Part shown: one piece after another, positions 13,943 to 31,273 of the stretch | How the letters are laid out: each line of letters opens with the position of its first letter | Numbering within the stretch: position 1 is the stretch's first letter | Assembly (NCBI GenBank): GCA_905331475.1 | Contig: CAJNYU010002706.1 | Coordinates: forward strand, 186,001-250,000 | Reading direction: 5' to 3' | DNA length: 64,000 nucleotides | DNA from: Rotaria socialis | Lineage: Eukaryota > Rotifera > Eurotatoria > Philodinida > Philodinidae | Translations under genes and position numbers: made by a program | Notes under the pieces: generated by a model | Told to the model about the DNA's origin: nothing | Database searches by the model: none | The model's input: the letters and a program-made list of their open reading frames with translations, nothing else

Positions 13943-13950
13943 GAACGTGC

Positions 13951-15549
13951 AAACATTCACATACCACTACGAATGAAAGAAAATTTTCATTACAATAGAA
14001 AGCGGAGTCGATTAAGAACAAAAATGAAAAGAGAGATCTTCATCTTGCCTCTGCGCAAATACATTCCCTAGATAACTCAAAGTCATTTGTCTTCCCTAAG
14101 ATCAGAGAACGAAAGAAAAACGTATAGGAGAGTATCGGGCTGACATCAAATCATCATATCCTAGCTTTCCTTTTGTTCGTTCAAACACTTGTTTTGCTTT
14201 CAATGTGCTCAAAGTCATTGACAAGAATAAATCGCATCGATCATCTTTGACTTTATTCATTTCCTTTTCCACTTTTTCATTCGTACCCATTTCCCTCTCT
14301 GTCTGTTTCGGGAAACAATTAACCTTTTCACGAAGTTTTTATTTACGAATCTTCGATCGAGATTATTTATACAAACCTCCGAAATGAATTTCATTTACTT
14401 ATTAAAACATGATTACTGATTTTGTTTTTGTTTTTAAACAATGCACGAATAATTGAAATATTTCTTTGTGAATTGTTTTAGATATACACTTTTTTTTGCT
14501 GATACTAATTAGATTCATCGTTTCAAAACGTGATCATGTATTCAAAAAGCATTGCTGTTGATTTAAGTCTTAGTTAATGATAGTGTATTGTAGATGAAAA
14601 TTAAGAAATATATTATTTCTCAAGAACAATAAACGTCTTATCTAGTATAAGATGACTTAGGTGAAAGAAAAAAAAGAATAGAGCAAGTAAAAACTGTTTT
14701 TAAGCTCTTGATCTAGGACATATATCACTATTGTTCTCGAGAAATTAATCGGCGATAATGAGAAAAAATAACGAGGTAATTGAGTAAATTCATATTCTTC
14801 ATGTAACTAAATAATAATCTATTTCAATATGATCTGCTGTTATAGAGAAGTAAAACAAGACACACAATTGACATACAATACGATGATCAATGGTATGAGG
14901 AAGAAAAAGAGAGTTTTTGAATTTAACTATATATAATTTGTTTTTGTACTAAAACAATTAGGATTGAATTCATGTTGTGTCAAAAATTAATTACGTTGTT
15001 TTTCTATTATTTCTTAGTGCATCTTTCATGCTCTTTTTCTTGATATACTAATTCCCCTTGGGAACTTTTTGATACTACATTCATATAATATATTATTTAC
15101 CTTAATCAAATATATGAGCATTGTTCAATTACTTTTTTATATTTACAATTTATACCAAAACAAAACAAACAACATTGTCATGATCTAATATGACATATTG
15201 ACTTTTGCTTTGTTCAATGTAATTTAATTTTCAATGATACGATGAACAAGACTATTATTAGAGAGTCAATCGAATAAAAACATCAAATTTTTAATCAACT
15301 ACTTCTTTCCATAAAACGAATGAATACTTTTAGGAGGCAAGCACTAGATAAAAAGAATAATTGATAGTTGTTTCTATCTTTTGTACTATGTTTTATGATT
15401 AAACCAAAACAAAAAATGGACCAGAAACTAAGTTTTTAGATATTTCGCGTCATGTGTCCAAGTAAAGCATTCCAGTCGGATAAATATTTCCGGGAAAAAG
15501 TATTTCCTATCGTAGTTTGTCTAAATACTGCGAGTTATGTTTATTATTC
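13951..15549. other. Intergenic, nothing recognised
   Basis: About 1.6 kb of AT-rich sequence between the small inverted-repeat element and the mariner element. Only short frames without motifs are seen. Confidence 0.55.
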
Positions 15550-15551
15550 TA

Positions 15552-16861
15552 ACGGGTGGGCCATAAAGAATGAGGGTCTCGATATTTCTTGGATATCTCG
15601 GTTAGTTTTCATTCGTTCTTTCTAATTTTTTTTCGAACGAATCACCATTCAATTCTCTACAAAACTGGGTACTTTCTCTTGAATTGGATTAGATTAGTTT
15701 TATTTAATATTATGAAAAGTAAAGACCTTCAAAAACTCGTACTTTCAAAGTACGAAAATGGTGATGGACCGACAAAGATTTTTCGAGATCTCAACGGTGC
15801 CATTAGTCTTCAGACAATAGAACGGTGGTGCAAAAGCATTCGTGATACGGGCTGTATCAATTTATCAACGTCACCCGGTCGTCCGAGAACAATCCGAACC
15901 AAAGCAGCCATCCGAAAGATCAAAAACCGAGTGGAACGTCGAAGATCTGTATCCTCTCGAAAAATAGCCCGTGAATTGGGTATTTCTCGAACAAGTATTC
16001 GGAGAATACTCAAAAATGATCTAGAACTTCAGGCATATAAGATACAAAAAGAACCATTGCTCACTGATGAGCATAAAGAAAAAAGAATAAAGTTTGCAAA
16101 TTGGATACGAACAAATTTCCGAAAAGAAGACACTATGAATATTCTGTTTTCAGACGAGAAAATGTTCGACATTGATGGAGTCTATAACTCTCAAAACGAC
16201 AGAATATGGGCGGCTAATCGTTCAGAAGCCGATATCAACGGTGGTATTCGGCAAAAACGAAAATTTCCGCAAAAAGTTATGGTTTGGCTTGGAGTTTGTT
16301 CTAAAGGTGTATCACCTTTAGTGATTTTCGAGAATGGGACAGTCAATCATGAAAGGTACATAAAGGAGGTGCTTCCAATTGCTCTCAAGTTTGGCAACGA
16401 CACGTTTGGGAATGATTGGACCTTCCAACAAGATGGTGCAAAGCCACACACCCATGCAAAATCACAAGAATGGTGTGCCGAACACTTTCCATCATTCATT
16501 GGTGCGAACGATTGGCCTCCGAACAGTCCTGATTTGAACCCATTGGATTACTGCATTTGGAACGAATTTGCTCAACTGATCAACTGGGATGCAGTGACAT
16601 CTAAAAGAACTCTAATCACCGCTTTGAAACGTGCTGTTCGTAAAATTTCTCAAGATGTTGTCTTTGAAAGTTGCTCATCTTGGACTAATCGATTATATCG
16701 ATTGTCTCAAAATAGAGGAAATTACTTGAGATAATAAAAGTAGATGGTTTTGTAGAGAATTGAACGACGAATGTTTTGAAAAAAAAATTAGGACGAACGA
16801 ATGAAAATTGACCGAGATATGCAAGAAATATCGAGACCCTCATTCTTTATAGCCCACCCGT
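15552..16861 (+). mobile_element. Complete mariner-like element, DD37D (maT type)
   Basis: A 1,310-bp element flanked by TA on both sides (15550-15551 and 16862-16863), the usual Tc1/mariner target duplication. It has long inverted repeats of about 113 bp, 15552-15664 and 16748-16861, starting ACGGGTGGGC and differing by only a few substitutions and small indels. A single open transposase frame lies between them. Intact ends, intact frame and near-identical repeats suggest a young copy that could still be active. It sits in intergenic DNA between the receptor flank and the tubulin gene. Confidence 0.95.
15712..16734 (+). CDS. Mariner-like transposase (DD37D)
   Basis: An uninterrupted 340-residue frame, the normal length for the family. 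I chose the ATG at 15712 because it lies just inside the left inverted repeat; an upstream in-frame ATG at 15589 lies within the repeat. The N-terminal half has two helix-turn-helix regions (about residues 10-45 and 79-101) separated by the GRPRT motif (56-60), and a basic stretch RKIKNRVERRR. The catalytic core shows LFSDEKMF (D148), FQQDGAKPHT (D241) and SPDLNPLDYCIW (D279). The last two aspartates are 37 residues apart, defining a DD37D catalytic triad as in maT-type mariners, not DD34D or DD34E. The enzyme would cut and paste its own element at TA sites. Confidence 0.96.
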   Translation: MKSKDLQKLVLSKYENGDGPTKIFRDLNGAISLQTIERWCKSIRDTGCINLSTSPGRPRTIRTKAAIRKIKNRVERRRSVSSRKIARELGISRTSIRRILKNDLELQAYKIQKEPLLTDEHKEKRIKFANWIRTNFRKEDTMNILFSDEKMFDIDGVYNSQNDRIWAANRSEADINGGIRQKRKFPQKVMVWLGVCSKGVSPLVIFENGTVNHERYIKEVLPIALKFGNDTFGNDWTFQQDGAKPHTHAKSQEWCAEHFPSFIGANDWPPNSPDLNPLDYCIWNEFAQLINWDAVTSKRTLITALKRAVRKISQDVVFESCSSWTNRLYRLSQNRGNYLR

Positions 16862-16863
16862 TA

Positions 16864-18012
16864 TTAAAACTTATCACTCACTGGAAAATAGTAGGGAATC
16901 TATGTTTAAAATATTGAATATAATCTTCAAGCGAGTGAAGTATTATTCATTGTGTTGAACTTTGTAACATTAGTTTTTCTATAGGCATTCAATGAATTCT
17001 GCATCTTCTAAGTTCTGTCATTATAAGTTATTATTGTGAATCTTGGATTAAGTCGTTGACATATGTTTAACAAGTGCAAGACCATAGGACCAAGCACATA
17101 TTAGACTGTCGAGTTCTTTAAAAATAGATGCAAGATGTGATCATATCATACTTCTAAACTATTCGATTCGTTTAAGAAATTAAATCTTCTTACAAATATT
17201 TTCAGTATAAACCAGTTATTCTTATGTTCTTGAAGGAATATTCAATAAGCTGAAAGAATATTTTTCAAAAACCAAAATTATTAATTAACCGACTAAACTG
17301 TTGTAGAAATGTCATAACACATCAAGATCGTATCTTGACATTCCTATCTGCCCCATCAACTCATATTCTCTACGTACGATTTACCACAACTTTTCAAGAC
17401 ATGTAAATGATTGAGATTGAAATTCTCCGTATCGAAAATAGCTGAATACGACACAAGTCAAGCCCTAGATGGTTGCCAATATATTTCCAGGTTAAATGCA
17501 TGTCTTATACTATTTCAATTTATTATTGATTAAAAATATGAGTTATGATGAAGAGAGATAAGTAACATCAATATGACAGACAAGACAGGTTATTTAAGAA
17601 TATATTTTAATCATTGTTCATCCCGAAAATTTAACATGGAGTGAATAAACATAGAGAATACATTTATTTTTGAATTAATACCTTTGAGAATTAAATTTGT
17701 AGATCATGCTAGATCCAATTTGTTCCCTGAACTCAGTTCAATTCTCCTGAAACCAATGTCTAGAGTGTAAAAATTTCTATTTTATTTTACATTGAGAAAA
17801 CTAATCTGACATCTTTTCTCTCATGGATTCGAATATGACTATCGTCAACAGATTTTAAAAGTTTAGAATTTATGAAAATAATCAATAAAATCCAACTCTG
17901 TAATAGTTTTCCTTTCTTTTCTTGCCAAAGATTATTTTATTTAACTCAAATGAACAATCAAAAGTCATAATGAAAAGAAAAGTTCTTGTCAGTTAATTTG
18001 AATTTTCAGAGT
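16864..18012. other. Intergenic between mariner element and tubulin 3' end
   Basis: About 1.1 kb of AT-rich sequence with no supported gene. The right part (about 17,900-18,012) would include the 3' untranslated region of the minus-strand tubulin gene. Confidence 0.55.
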
Positions 18013-22721
<4,709 letters not shown>

Positions 22722-23488
22722 TTCGGATTAAAACACTAATGTAAACTATTGAATTGATCTAGTATGAGGAAAAAAAGAGGAATGAACTTCTGTGTTCAAT
22801 TTGACCTATATCTCTTCGTCACAGTTCATTGATTATACAAAATCTCTCATCCGTGATATGTAAAATAAATCAATAAAAATAGCTTATTACAAATATTTCA
22901 TAAATTATCCTCATTACTGTTTCGAATATTTGAAACAGTAGAAGATCTATTTAAAAAGAATTATTTTGAAGCATTGAAATAATTAATTAAAAGTAAAACT
23001 TCGCCCGATCAAAATGTCTCAGCAACTGTATTGATTTTTCAATAGATAAAAGTTGCGCTGAAACTCTGTTACAACTTGGGTGGATAAAATCAAATCAAAA
23101 TCAAATGACAACAAAGCCTTTTCTTTTGAATTAATCCATTTATTATAAATACACATAGTTCTGAAGGAGGTTAAATTTCTACGTATTAAATCAAAAATAT
23201 AGATGCGTAGTGATGCGCAAAACTCTCTGGTGCGTTCTTTTTATCGTTGATGTAAATGCAAAGAGCATTGATAAACTGTATCCATATATTTGTTCTTTAT
23301 TAATTTAACGAGAAAAAAATCTAACAAACATTATTTCGTTGTTTCAATAAAATAGTATGCTAAAGTCATTCAACAAATAATATAGTAATATACAAAGTCA
23401 TTTAGCATCCATCGCCAAACACATAGATAGAGAAAAGATTATATGGAAAAAAATATGAACGCGACACAGAATATAAATAGAAAAAAGC
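22722..23488. other. Tubulin 5' flank / kinesin 3' flank
   Basis: This 767-bp interval upstream of the tubulin start and downstream of the kinesin stop should hold the tubulin promoter. A small hairpin TACTGTTTC...GAAACAGTA lies near 22914-22940. No gene is seen. Confidence 0.55.
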
Positions 23489-26400
23489 TCAGTCAGAATA
23501 CTTATGTTCGGTTGAATAATTCGATAAATTTGAAGAATCACCTAATGGTCTAATTATGATTGTTGTTGATGCTGGTAATTCTTCTCCGATAGGTGTTCTA
23601 TCCAATGAATCATCTTGATAAGTATTTGAAATAGATTTTTTAAAATGTTTTGCAGTCGGTTTACTATCTTCTTTTTTAACAAGAAATGTTTCAACTAGAT
23701 CAACATACGACATTAATTCATTTGCTTCATCAGCTTCAAAACCCTTCGGAACAAAGAAAAAAAACATTATGCTTTAACAAAAAAGCAAAACACAAGTATA
23801 TCTCTACTTACTTTTTCAATGGTCTGTTCAATAAGTTTTGTTAATAAATATCGAAGTTCATCAATCTCTGTCACACAATCAACAATTAATAGTGGATCAG
23901 GTCCCTGAGCTAATTCATTTGTTTGTTCTTCATCATCATAAACCATTAATACTTGTTGGCATGATGAAATTTCTGAATTAAGATACGCTATTGTACTTTC
24001 TAATTTGGTTATTGATTCACGTAACGGTGTACACGTTGAATCTTCTGATTGTTGTGTATGACTTGTACTAATAACAATTGCATTACTTAATCGTTTACAG
24101 AATCGTTCACGTTTACGACTCACACGTTCACGATTTTCAATTAGTGAAGTCATGTCACGACTGATACCAGCTATCAATTTTCGACGGCGAATAGCATGTG
24201 TAATCTAGAAGTAATTCTACATATCAAAAAACGAGAACGATTTTATGACTTACACCTTGTTGAATAGCAGCGTAATGTGCAGTCATCTCTTTTGTTGTTG
24301 TACGAACTCGACCTGAACGCATTTGACGTCGTAAAAGATGTACCTATAAAAAAAGAGTATAATTTATAGGGTTTTTTTTCTAAATAAAATCTATTTTAGT
24401 GACGGGCCAAACTAAAAAATATGATCTCAATATAGTGAATATAAACAGCTTCTATTGGAAAATGATAAAATGGATAGAGAGCAGCATAAATTCCAATTGA
24501 GTGTTCTTTACTAATTATTTCTTGAGCAGAAAGATTTTTAAATTAGGTGCAAACATATCAATGATAAAATATCAATAACTAGAAAGCTATTGTGGATAGA
24601 GATATAGGAAATAGAGATGTACACGTCTTTTTTTTTTGAATATACATATTCTGGTATCATCTATTTAACTCAACATTTCTGTTTTTTTCTCACAATGATC
24701 AGTACAGACAACTGAAAAGATCAAAACTAAAATTTTCCGACGATCAATGATTGTAATCATTGACTAAATATGACTTGAAAAAAATATCAATCAACATTCG
24801 AGAAATTTTCGAATCAATCTTTGTCATTCGTGGTCTTACGAATGGAACTCGTAACATTGATTTGCAAGTATGCAAAGAAGCATTGATACTTTTTGTTGAT
24901 AACACAGACATTTAGCAATGCTAGAAGTTATTGATTCGTATTCTGACAGTCGATGTTGACTTGTACAGTATCATGTATAAGTTCATAATAGATCAAGTCT
25001 AAGAATATAATCCGGATGATTTTTTTTAAATGTATCTTCTAGTTCATGACTTCTTGTACGCATTTAAGGTTTATTTCTCGATAAGAATGTACTCGTTGAA
25101 TGTAAAAAAAAAGGAAGTAATTGAATGGTCGTGATCAGTATATTTTACCTCTTCTTGTTTTCGTTTAAGAACTAGCTCTTTTTGTTTATGTTGAGCACGC
25201 AGTGTTCGAATCTCATTGTCTTTCTGTATTTGCGTCTATAAAAATAAAGTAAAACAAAGTTTGTTGACTTTTATTATTCTGTATATGAAATATACTCGTT
25301 TAAGTGTAGCGATTTCTTTTGCTTTTGCTTGTTCAGCTTGTTTATGTCGAGTAAATTCTTGACGTAATTCACGTGTTAGTTGAACTTTTATTTTACGTAA
25401 ATCTTGTAATTCATGAGTATGTTTTGTTGATTCTTTTTTATAATATTCTCCATCTTTTAGACAGATAGAATATTGTGCACGTAGTGTAGATAGCTGATTA
25501 TTTTCAATTTCTAATCGACGAATTTTTTCTTCATAATCACGTCTAGCTAATTTTAATTCTTCGACATTTTGTTGATCACGTCCAACAGTATCTAAATATT
25601 CAAAAAAAGATCTATAACTATTCATGAATGAACATAAGAATATTACTTAGTTTTGCTACAGCTACTAGTTTCTCATCTTCAGCATTTTGGATACGTTCGG
25701 AAAGAACTTTGATACGTTCTTCATATCGTTGACGTGTATGTTCACTACGTTTATGTGCATTTTCAAGCATTTCAAGACATTTTTGTTTTGCATTGATTTC
25801 GGTTGTTATTATCAATAATTTTTCTTCTTGTGTATCAGCTAAAAAGAAATAAAGATTTGAAAGAAAAATAGTTATTAAACAGAAAAACTCCTTTGCATTC
25901 ACTTTGAGCATCATCACCGACAGCTGGTGGTACTTGTTCATCATCATCATCATCATCATCTTCACTATTAGTAACATTTTCTTGTTCTTCAATTGTTGGC
26001 ATACTTGACCGGTTATTAATCGGATCAGCCGAAGGATTAGTTGAAAGAGAATAAAGATGTTCGATCTTTCTTTTTTTATGAATTTCATGTGGTTCTTGAG
26101 GAGAACCTGGAATAGTACTAAGACAAACCGGAATTGATTTTACCGAACCACTACAATATATAATCGATTAAGAAAATCGAATTTTTGTTTTTATAGAACA
26201 AACTTGTCACGCAGTAATTGTTCTTGTCGTCGTAAACGGTGTATTTCGAGGCGAATATCTTCAATACATGGTTGCAATTCATCTGGCGTCATTGTGTTTT
26301 GATTGAATTCATGTAATTGTGATTGATCAATTGAAAACGATCCTAAATACATTCAAAATTTCATTCAACTTAGATTAAATTACTTTTGAGAATAGTAATA

Positions 26401-29400
26401 ATGATGGTATAAATTTGAAATTGATTTGAATAAATTTTTTATGAGCAATAAAATATTAAAGAGAGATATACTTTCCCTATATTGTGTATCTGTTAGAAAA
26501 TTTTTCATTTTTCAGCGAAATTTAGTCTCAGACACAAGATAGGATCATTATCAAAATCACAATTCTGACTTTTAAATAATGAATACTGGAATATGTCATT
26601 TTTAATCTTAAGATTTTATTTGAAATAAGTACGATTACATAAATTTTTTCTCTTGTATTTATGTTGTCGTACTACAATTTATTTCTTATTCAAGCAGGTT
26701 GTATAACAATCGAACTTATAATGAACTAATTGATATTTATCATAAAACTCACTATAATTCTCTATCTTAAACTTCGGCAATACTTTGTGCCTACTCACTT
26801 GTAGATAAACGACTTTTACGACGATTTGATATAGGACTACGTTTACGTAATACATTACTGACATCATTCATGCGTGACAATCGAGATCTAGAATTATATG
26901 AATTTATTTATATATTCTATCGAATTTAAACAGTAAATGATCTTACTGAATTTCATCACTTTTTGATAAACATTGATTTAATGCTTGATCAAAATCAAAT
27001 TTTGTGTCGTTCATTCGTTGACAATCACGAACTGTTTCTAGATCATATTTTAATGTTTGCGATACTGCACTTGTTTCATTGATTGAACGCTGTATTGTAT
27101 ATATGTATGAACGTATACGTTCAAGTTCTTGATTTAGTGCATTATTACTAGTTTGTTCGAATTCAACCTGAAATTTATTTTTCTTTTCTTCATATTTATG
27201 TCTTGTAACAATAAAATAATAATTTTCTTACCGATGGTAAATGTTCATTTTTATCAACTAATGCGCGTAATCTTTCAATTTCCATTTGTAATTGTACAAT
27301 CTGCCGACTATGTTTGTCTTGATTGACTTTAACACGATTACGAATATTACGTGCACGTTGAGCATAATTAAGTGTACTTTTGGTCTCTGAAAAATCACGA
27401 TCAACTGGTGAAATACAAGCTATCATTAATGTTCGACTATTCAATTTAAAAAAAAGCATACAAGTTAATTTTATTTCAACTAAAGAAATATTCACTTTAC
27501 CTATTACCACCCAATGAGTCTTGTAATAGACGAGTTAATTTGGAATCACGATAAGGTACATGTGCTCCTTTTTTCATCGGATCTCCTAATATTGAAATAA
27601 CATTTCCAAGAACAAGCTAAAATAATGTTTTATTCTATATGAAACTATAAAGTTTAGTTCTGGAGTACGAACCAAACCACTATTAATACTAATGCCTTCT
27701 TTAGCACGTTGACCTGTTGCACCAGTTCGTTTTAAACTTTCTGAACCAGCTAAATCAACGAAATGAATTTTAGCACGAATTTGTTCACGAATATTTGTAT
27801 CAGGTTTCTGAGTTGAGAAATAAAATAAATAAACATATCTTATAGTTTTGTTTATTTATCGAAATTACCGAGATCGATGCAATAACACGTTCAAATTGTA
27901 AATTTACAGTAAATATGGCGTGTGATCGACTGGATACACTGTTCATACGTGTTGATGCTGTTGTTCGACAAAGTGCGCCTTCTCTTAGACAATCAAGTGT
28001 CTAGAAATAGAAATATGAATAATAAAATAAATTTTCATGTACATGGTAGACATGTCATAGCTTACAATTCGCTTCTTTTATAAAATAGGTTCTATTCTAG
28101 TACGCTTTAATATTTCAGTTACAGAATCAAAATGAACTCTTTTGTGAATTCAAGGCATATTAAGAAAAAAAGAAGAGAAGTTCTCATCAGTGAGAGACTC
28201 ACTCATTAGCTAGTTTTCATACAACTGATATTAGCTCTATAGATATCAATAGGAAGTTGACTGGAGGTAGAATTTCTCTTGAAATACTATCAAATAAATG
28301 ATCAACGATCGGTAAGTCTACGAATGGCCCATCGTCTTTTTATTAGTGCTAGTGACAGTTCGAAAGACTAAATAAAGTATTTTGTTAATAGGTGTTAATC
28401 CAAGTGGCCAATGATTCATTATGACAAACATATTTCTGATTCTCTTAACGATGAAGTTCAATTGTTAAATAAAAAGTTATGAAATCTCTAACAGAAAGTT
28501 GCAATAATTTCATTCTAAGGTATTGTTTCTAGACGAACTAAAATTCGAATAATTTCAAGGTCGACGCATCAAAGATCATCACAAACTATAAACTAATGTT
28601 CTTGCATATTTCATACCAGTTAAATTATGTATTAAAAAATATTTTAGTTTCATGTTAAATAAGAATGTTGTCACGTATGTTACACATGCATAATGAATGC
28701 CGCAAGAGAATGCAAGCCTTACTTCGTAATATTTGGGTTAAAAATCATTACAAACAGGAGACAACTACTCTATTTAATACGAATAGAAATAAAATTATGT
28801 CTGATAATAAATAGTTATTTTAATCATTACAAATGTAACATAGAATGGTATTGTTTGATCAGACTGAAACATTGTGTTTTGATATTTTACTCTTGTTACT
28901 CAGTTTGCTCTATTTCTTCAGCTTCTCGGCAGTAATAATGATAACAAACAGCTTTAAGCAAACTCGAAATCCTTCGAAAAACTTACACAGACTATTACGA
29001 ATTTTAACATTCGTTTTAAGTGGCTGATTTGTAGTTTAAGTATTTTTGGCAGATTCGCATCAACATTTCACTATCCAGTTACTGCAAGTCTATTTTTATA
29101 TTTGCTTATTTCTTCGTCAGGTCTCCAATTCAACACTATTACATCAGTTTCCTATACATATACAACAAAATAAAAAGTTCATATTGTTTATTGACTAGTT
29201 TTGGATAACACTATAATTTTTAAGTCATAACAAATAATTTATCTGTGCAAGAAGAAAGAACGATATAGAAGGAATGAGCAACAGCATATGACATGACATT
29301 GAACGTTTACTTAGTGCATACAGAATGTTTGATGATAATTAGTAAGAACTGGGATTTTAATTTCGATAGTTTCGAGTTAGAAAAATATAGACTTTAAATA

Positions 29401-31273
29401 TCTCTCTATAGCAACAGTTTATCATGATATAGATTATTTCAAATTTCGAATTATGATTGCTATCAGAGGTGACCCCAGGGTCAATTTTATTGCCCTGCCT
29501 TGCTAATTAAGAATTTTTTTCATATTTTAATTCAAGTTTAAGTAATCTTTTTTATTTGAAAGATAGTTCAGCAAATAGATAAATGATCAACAAATAATAA
29601 ACTAGCCCTAATTGAAAAAGTGTATATGATGATATTGCATCATCACTGGTGATCCATCAGTAGATATATTTAACGAAGAGAGAATAGAAACTTCATTTTC
29701 ATCACCAGGAGAGATAGATGAAATATCAGCACATGAATCTATCGACGATGATAGTGATGCATAGTTTTATTTTCAATAGTTTTATTGAAATAATAAGAAC
29801 ATGAGCAACTATTACAATTATGTTTTTCAATATATGTGCACTATTATCACTGTTATGATTACTTTATTATTTTCTTTTGTTTTCTTACAAATTTGATTGG
29901 ATCTCATACGGTCGTCATACAAACACAAATATAACATTCTATTGTGTACTCAAAAAGTGAGTACACTAGATTCGGTCAGTGTGTCCGTCCGGCCGTTAAC
30001 ACGATAACTTTTGAAAGTCTCATCCAATTGTCATGAAATTTTTTACACAGAATGATCTCATCAATATCTCAGTCGAGTTCGAAAATGAGAAGGATCCGTC
30101 AAGAAATGGCTGAGTTATCGAGAAAATTGTCATTATTGACCAGACCATCCCTGACAGGGAGGGGGGAGGGGGTTACAGGGATTCTTTCAAAGAAACATTT
30201 TTTCAGAATTATTCACAACATATATAAATCGACTCAGTTTTTGAAGTGCACATAACAATCGGATGCAAATCCGATGTTTCTGCATTTATTTATCGTTTAA
30301 TAACGGCATCTGAATTTTTTAGTTTCTTTCACGTTTCCGAGAAAAATAAAATTATTGTTATTTCCGAACTAAAGTAGGTATATGCAGAATTTACAGGGCA
30401 TGAATATATAGTCCTGCCCTGTGGACATCTCTGATTGCTATGATATTTTTGAACTTGTTTGATAAAAAGTCAATAACAAACCTCATCTGCCGTTGTCACA
30501 AATCTTGTAGTAATATTTGTCACTCCTATCTCTCCATTACTATTTTCAAATACGACATGTTTATCAATGGTTTTTTGTGAACGAAAATCAGTATTTTCTT
30601 TATTGAATAAATCATAAATATTTTCATTATAAATCTGTTTCAAAAAACAAAACAATGAAGATAAACATGATCAAACTGTATGGATATTTACTTCAATAAA
30701 TTGACATGAAACAATACATTTCGGCATAGAAATACCTATTGATTCAGCTTCATGTTCATATCTAGCACATCTTTGAAATATATGTATTATGGCACGAGGT
30801 AAGACACCTTCTTTCGAAGGATCCATATATTCAATTCCACTACCCATAGTAAACGTTTTTCTAAATAAATCAAAAGAAAATTTATAGGAACTTCACTTCC
30901 TTTATGTAATACCCTGAGCCAGTTTGACCATAGGCAAGTATTGATGCACTATAACCTTGAAAACATCCTTCAATCATATCATACACACATTCACGATAGA
31001 TATCTTCTTGATTTGTTTCCGGTAAAAAAACATGATCGAATGTAAAAGCTGTACTATTAGCTAAAATAATTTCATTTGTTGCTCGTTGAATATCAACACA
31101 TGTTTGACATAGATCTTGTTTTTCATTATTTGATAATGGACGAATACTAAGACGAAATAGTATTTTTTTAGTGTTACTTGATGAGCAATTATGTCGTTAG
31201 ATATCAGAATTTCTTACCGAACAGCAGCTTTAACACAGCTGGCAATTTCTTTATTTGAATTTGCCAATTCCAT
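23489..31273 (-). CDS. Kinesin-4 family motor, KIF21-like, no WD40
   Basis: Eighteen exons join to 1,069 codons: 31218-31273, 30913-31146, 30692-30860, 30482-30634, 27869-28000, 27673-27807, 27501-27616, 27232-27436, 26947-27167, 26799-26887, 26204-26342, 25903-26150, 25647-25838, 25296-25591, 25149-25235, 24254-24343, 23812-24204, 23489-23743. The N-terminal motor (about residues 10-375) has P-loop GQTGSGKT (split by an intron), SSRSH (227-231) and DLAGSE (266-271), then the kinesin-4 neck [16 protein letters not shown] long coiled coil follows, with an acidic run of aspartates. Its distal part (KRERFCKRL, then [18 protein letters not shown]) resembles the regulatory coiled coil of KIF21A/B. 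The frame stops at EHKYSD without the C-terminal WD40 propeller usual in KIF21. It probably acts at microtubule plus ends; the role is inferred from the family. Confidence 0.93.
24344..25148 (-). other. Kinesin intron, 805 bp
   Basis: AT-rich intron between the coiled-coil exons. No element ends or reading frames of interest are seen. Confidence 0.7.
28001..30481 (-). other. Long kinesin intron (2.5 kb)
   Basis: This intron lies between the exon ending at the TADE motif and the exon encoding [10 protein letters not shown]. It has a GTTTGT donor. Most of its length is anonymous AT-rich DNA, and 29464-30433 is a transposable element insertion. Confidence 0.85.
29464..30433. mobile_element. hAT-like MITE in kinesin intron
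   Basis: A 970-bp element with a perfect 8-bp target duplication ATTGCTAT (29456-29463 and 30434-30441), again T at position 2 and A at position 7. Its imperfect terminal inverted repeats read CAGAGGTGACCCCAGGGT on the left and CAGAGATGTCCACAGGGC on the reverse-complemented right. No transposase is present. Inside, GTGTACTC at 29944-29951 pairs with GAGTACAC at 29959-29966, followed by a GC-richer TGTCCGTCCGGCCGTTAACA block. That looks like part of an older repeat. Confidence 0.82.

Noticed and set aside
30052-30255. 67-codon frame as a MITE-encoded protein
   Set aside because: Short, lies over a G-rich stretch of the non-autonomous element and has no transposase motif.
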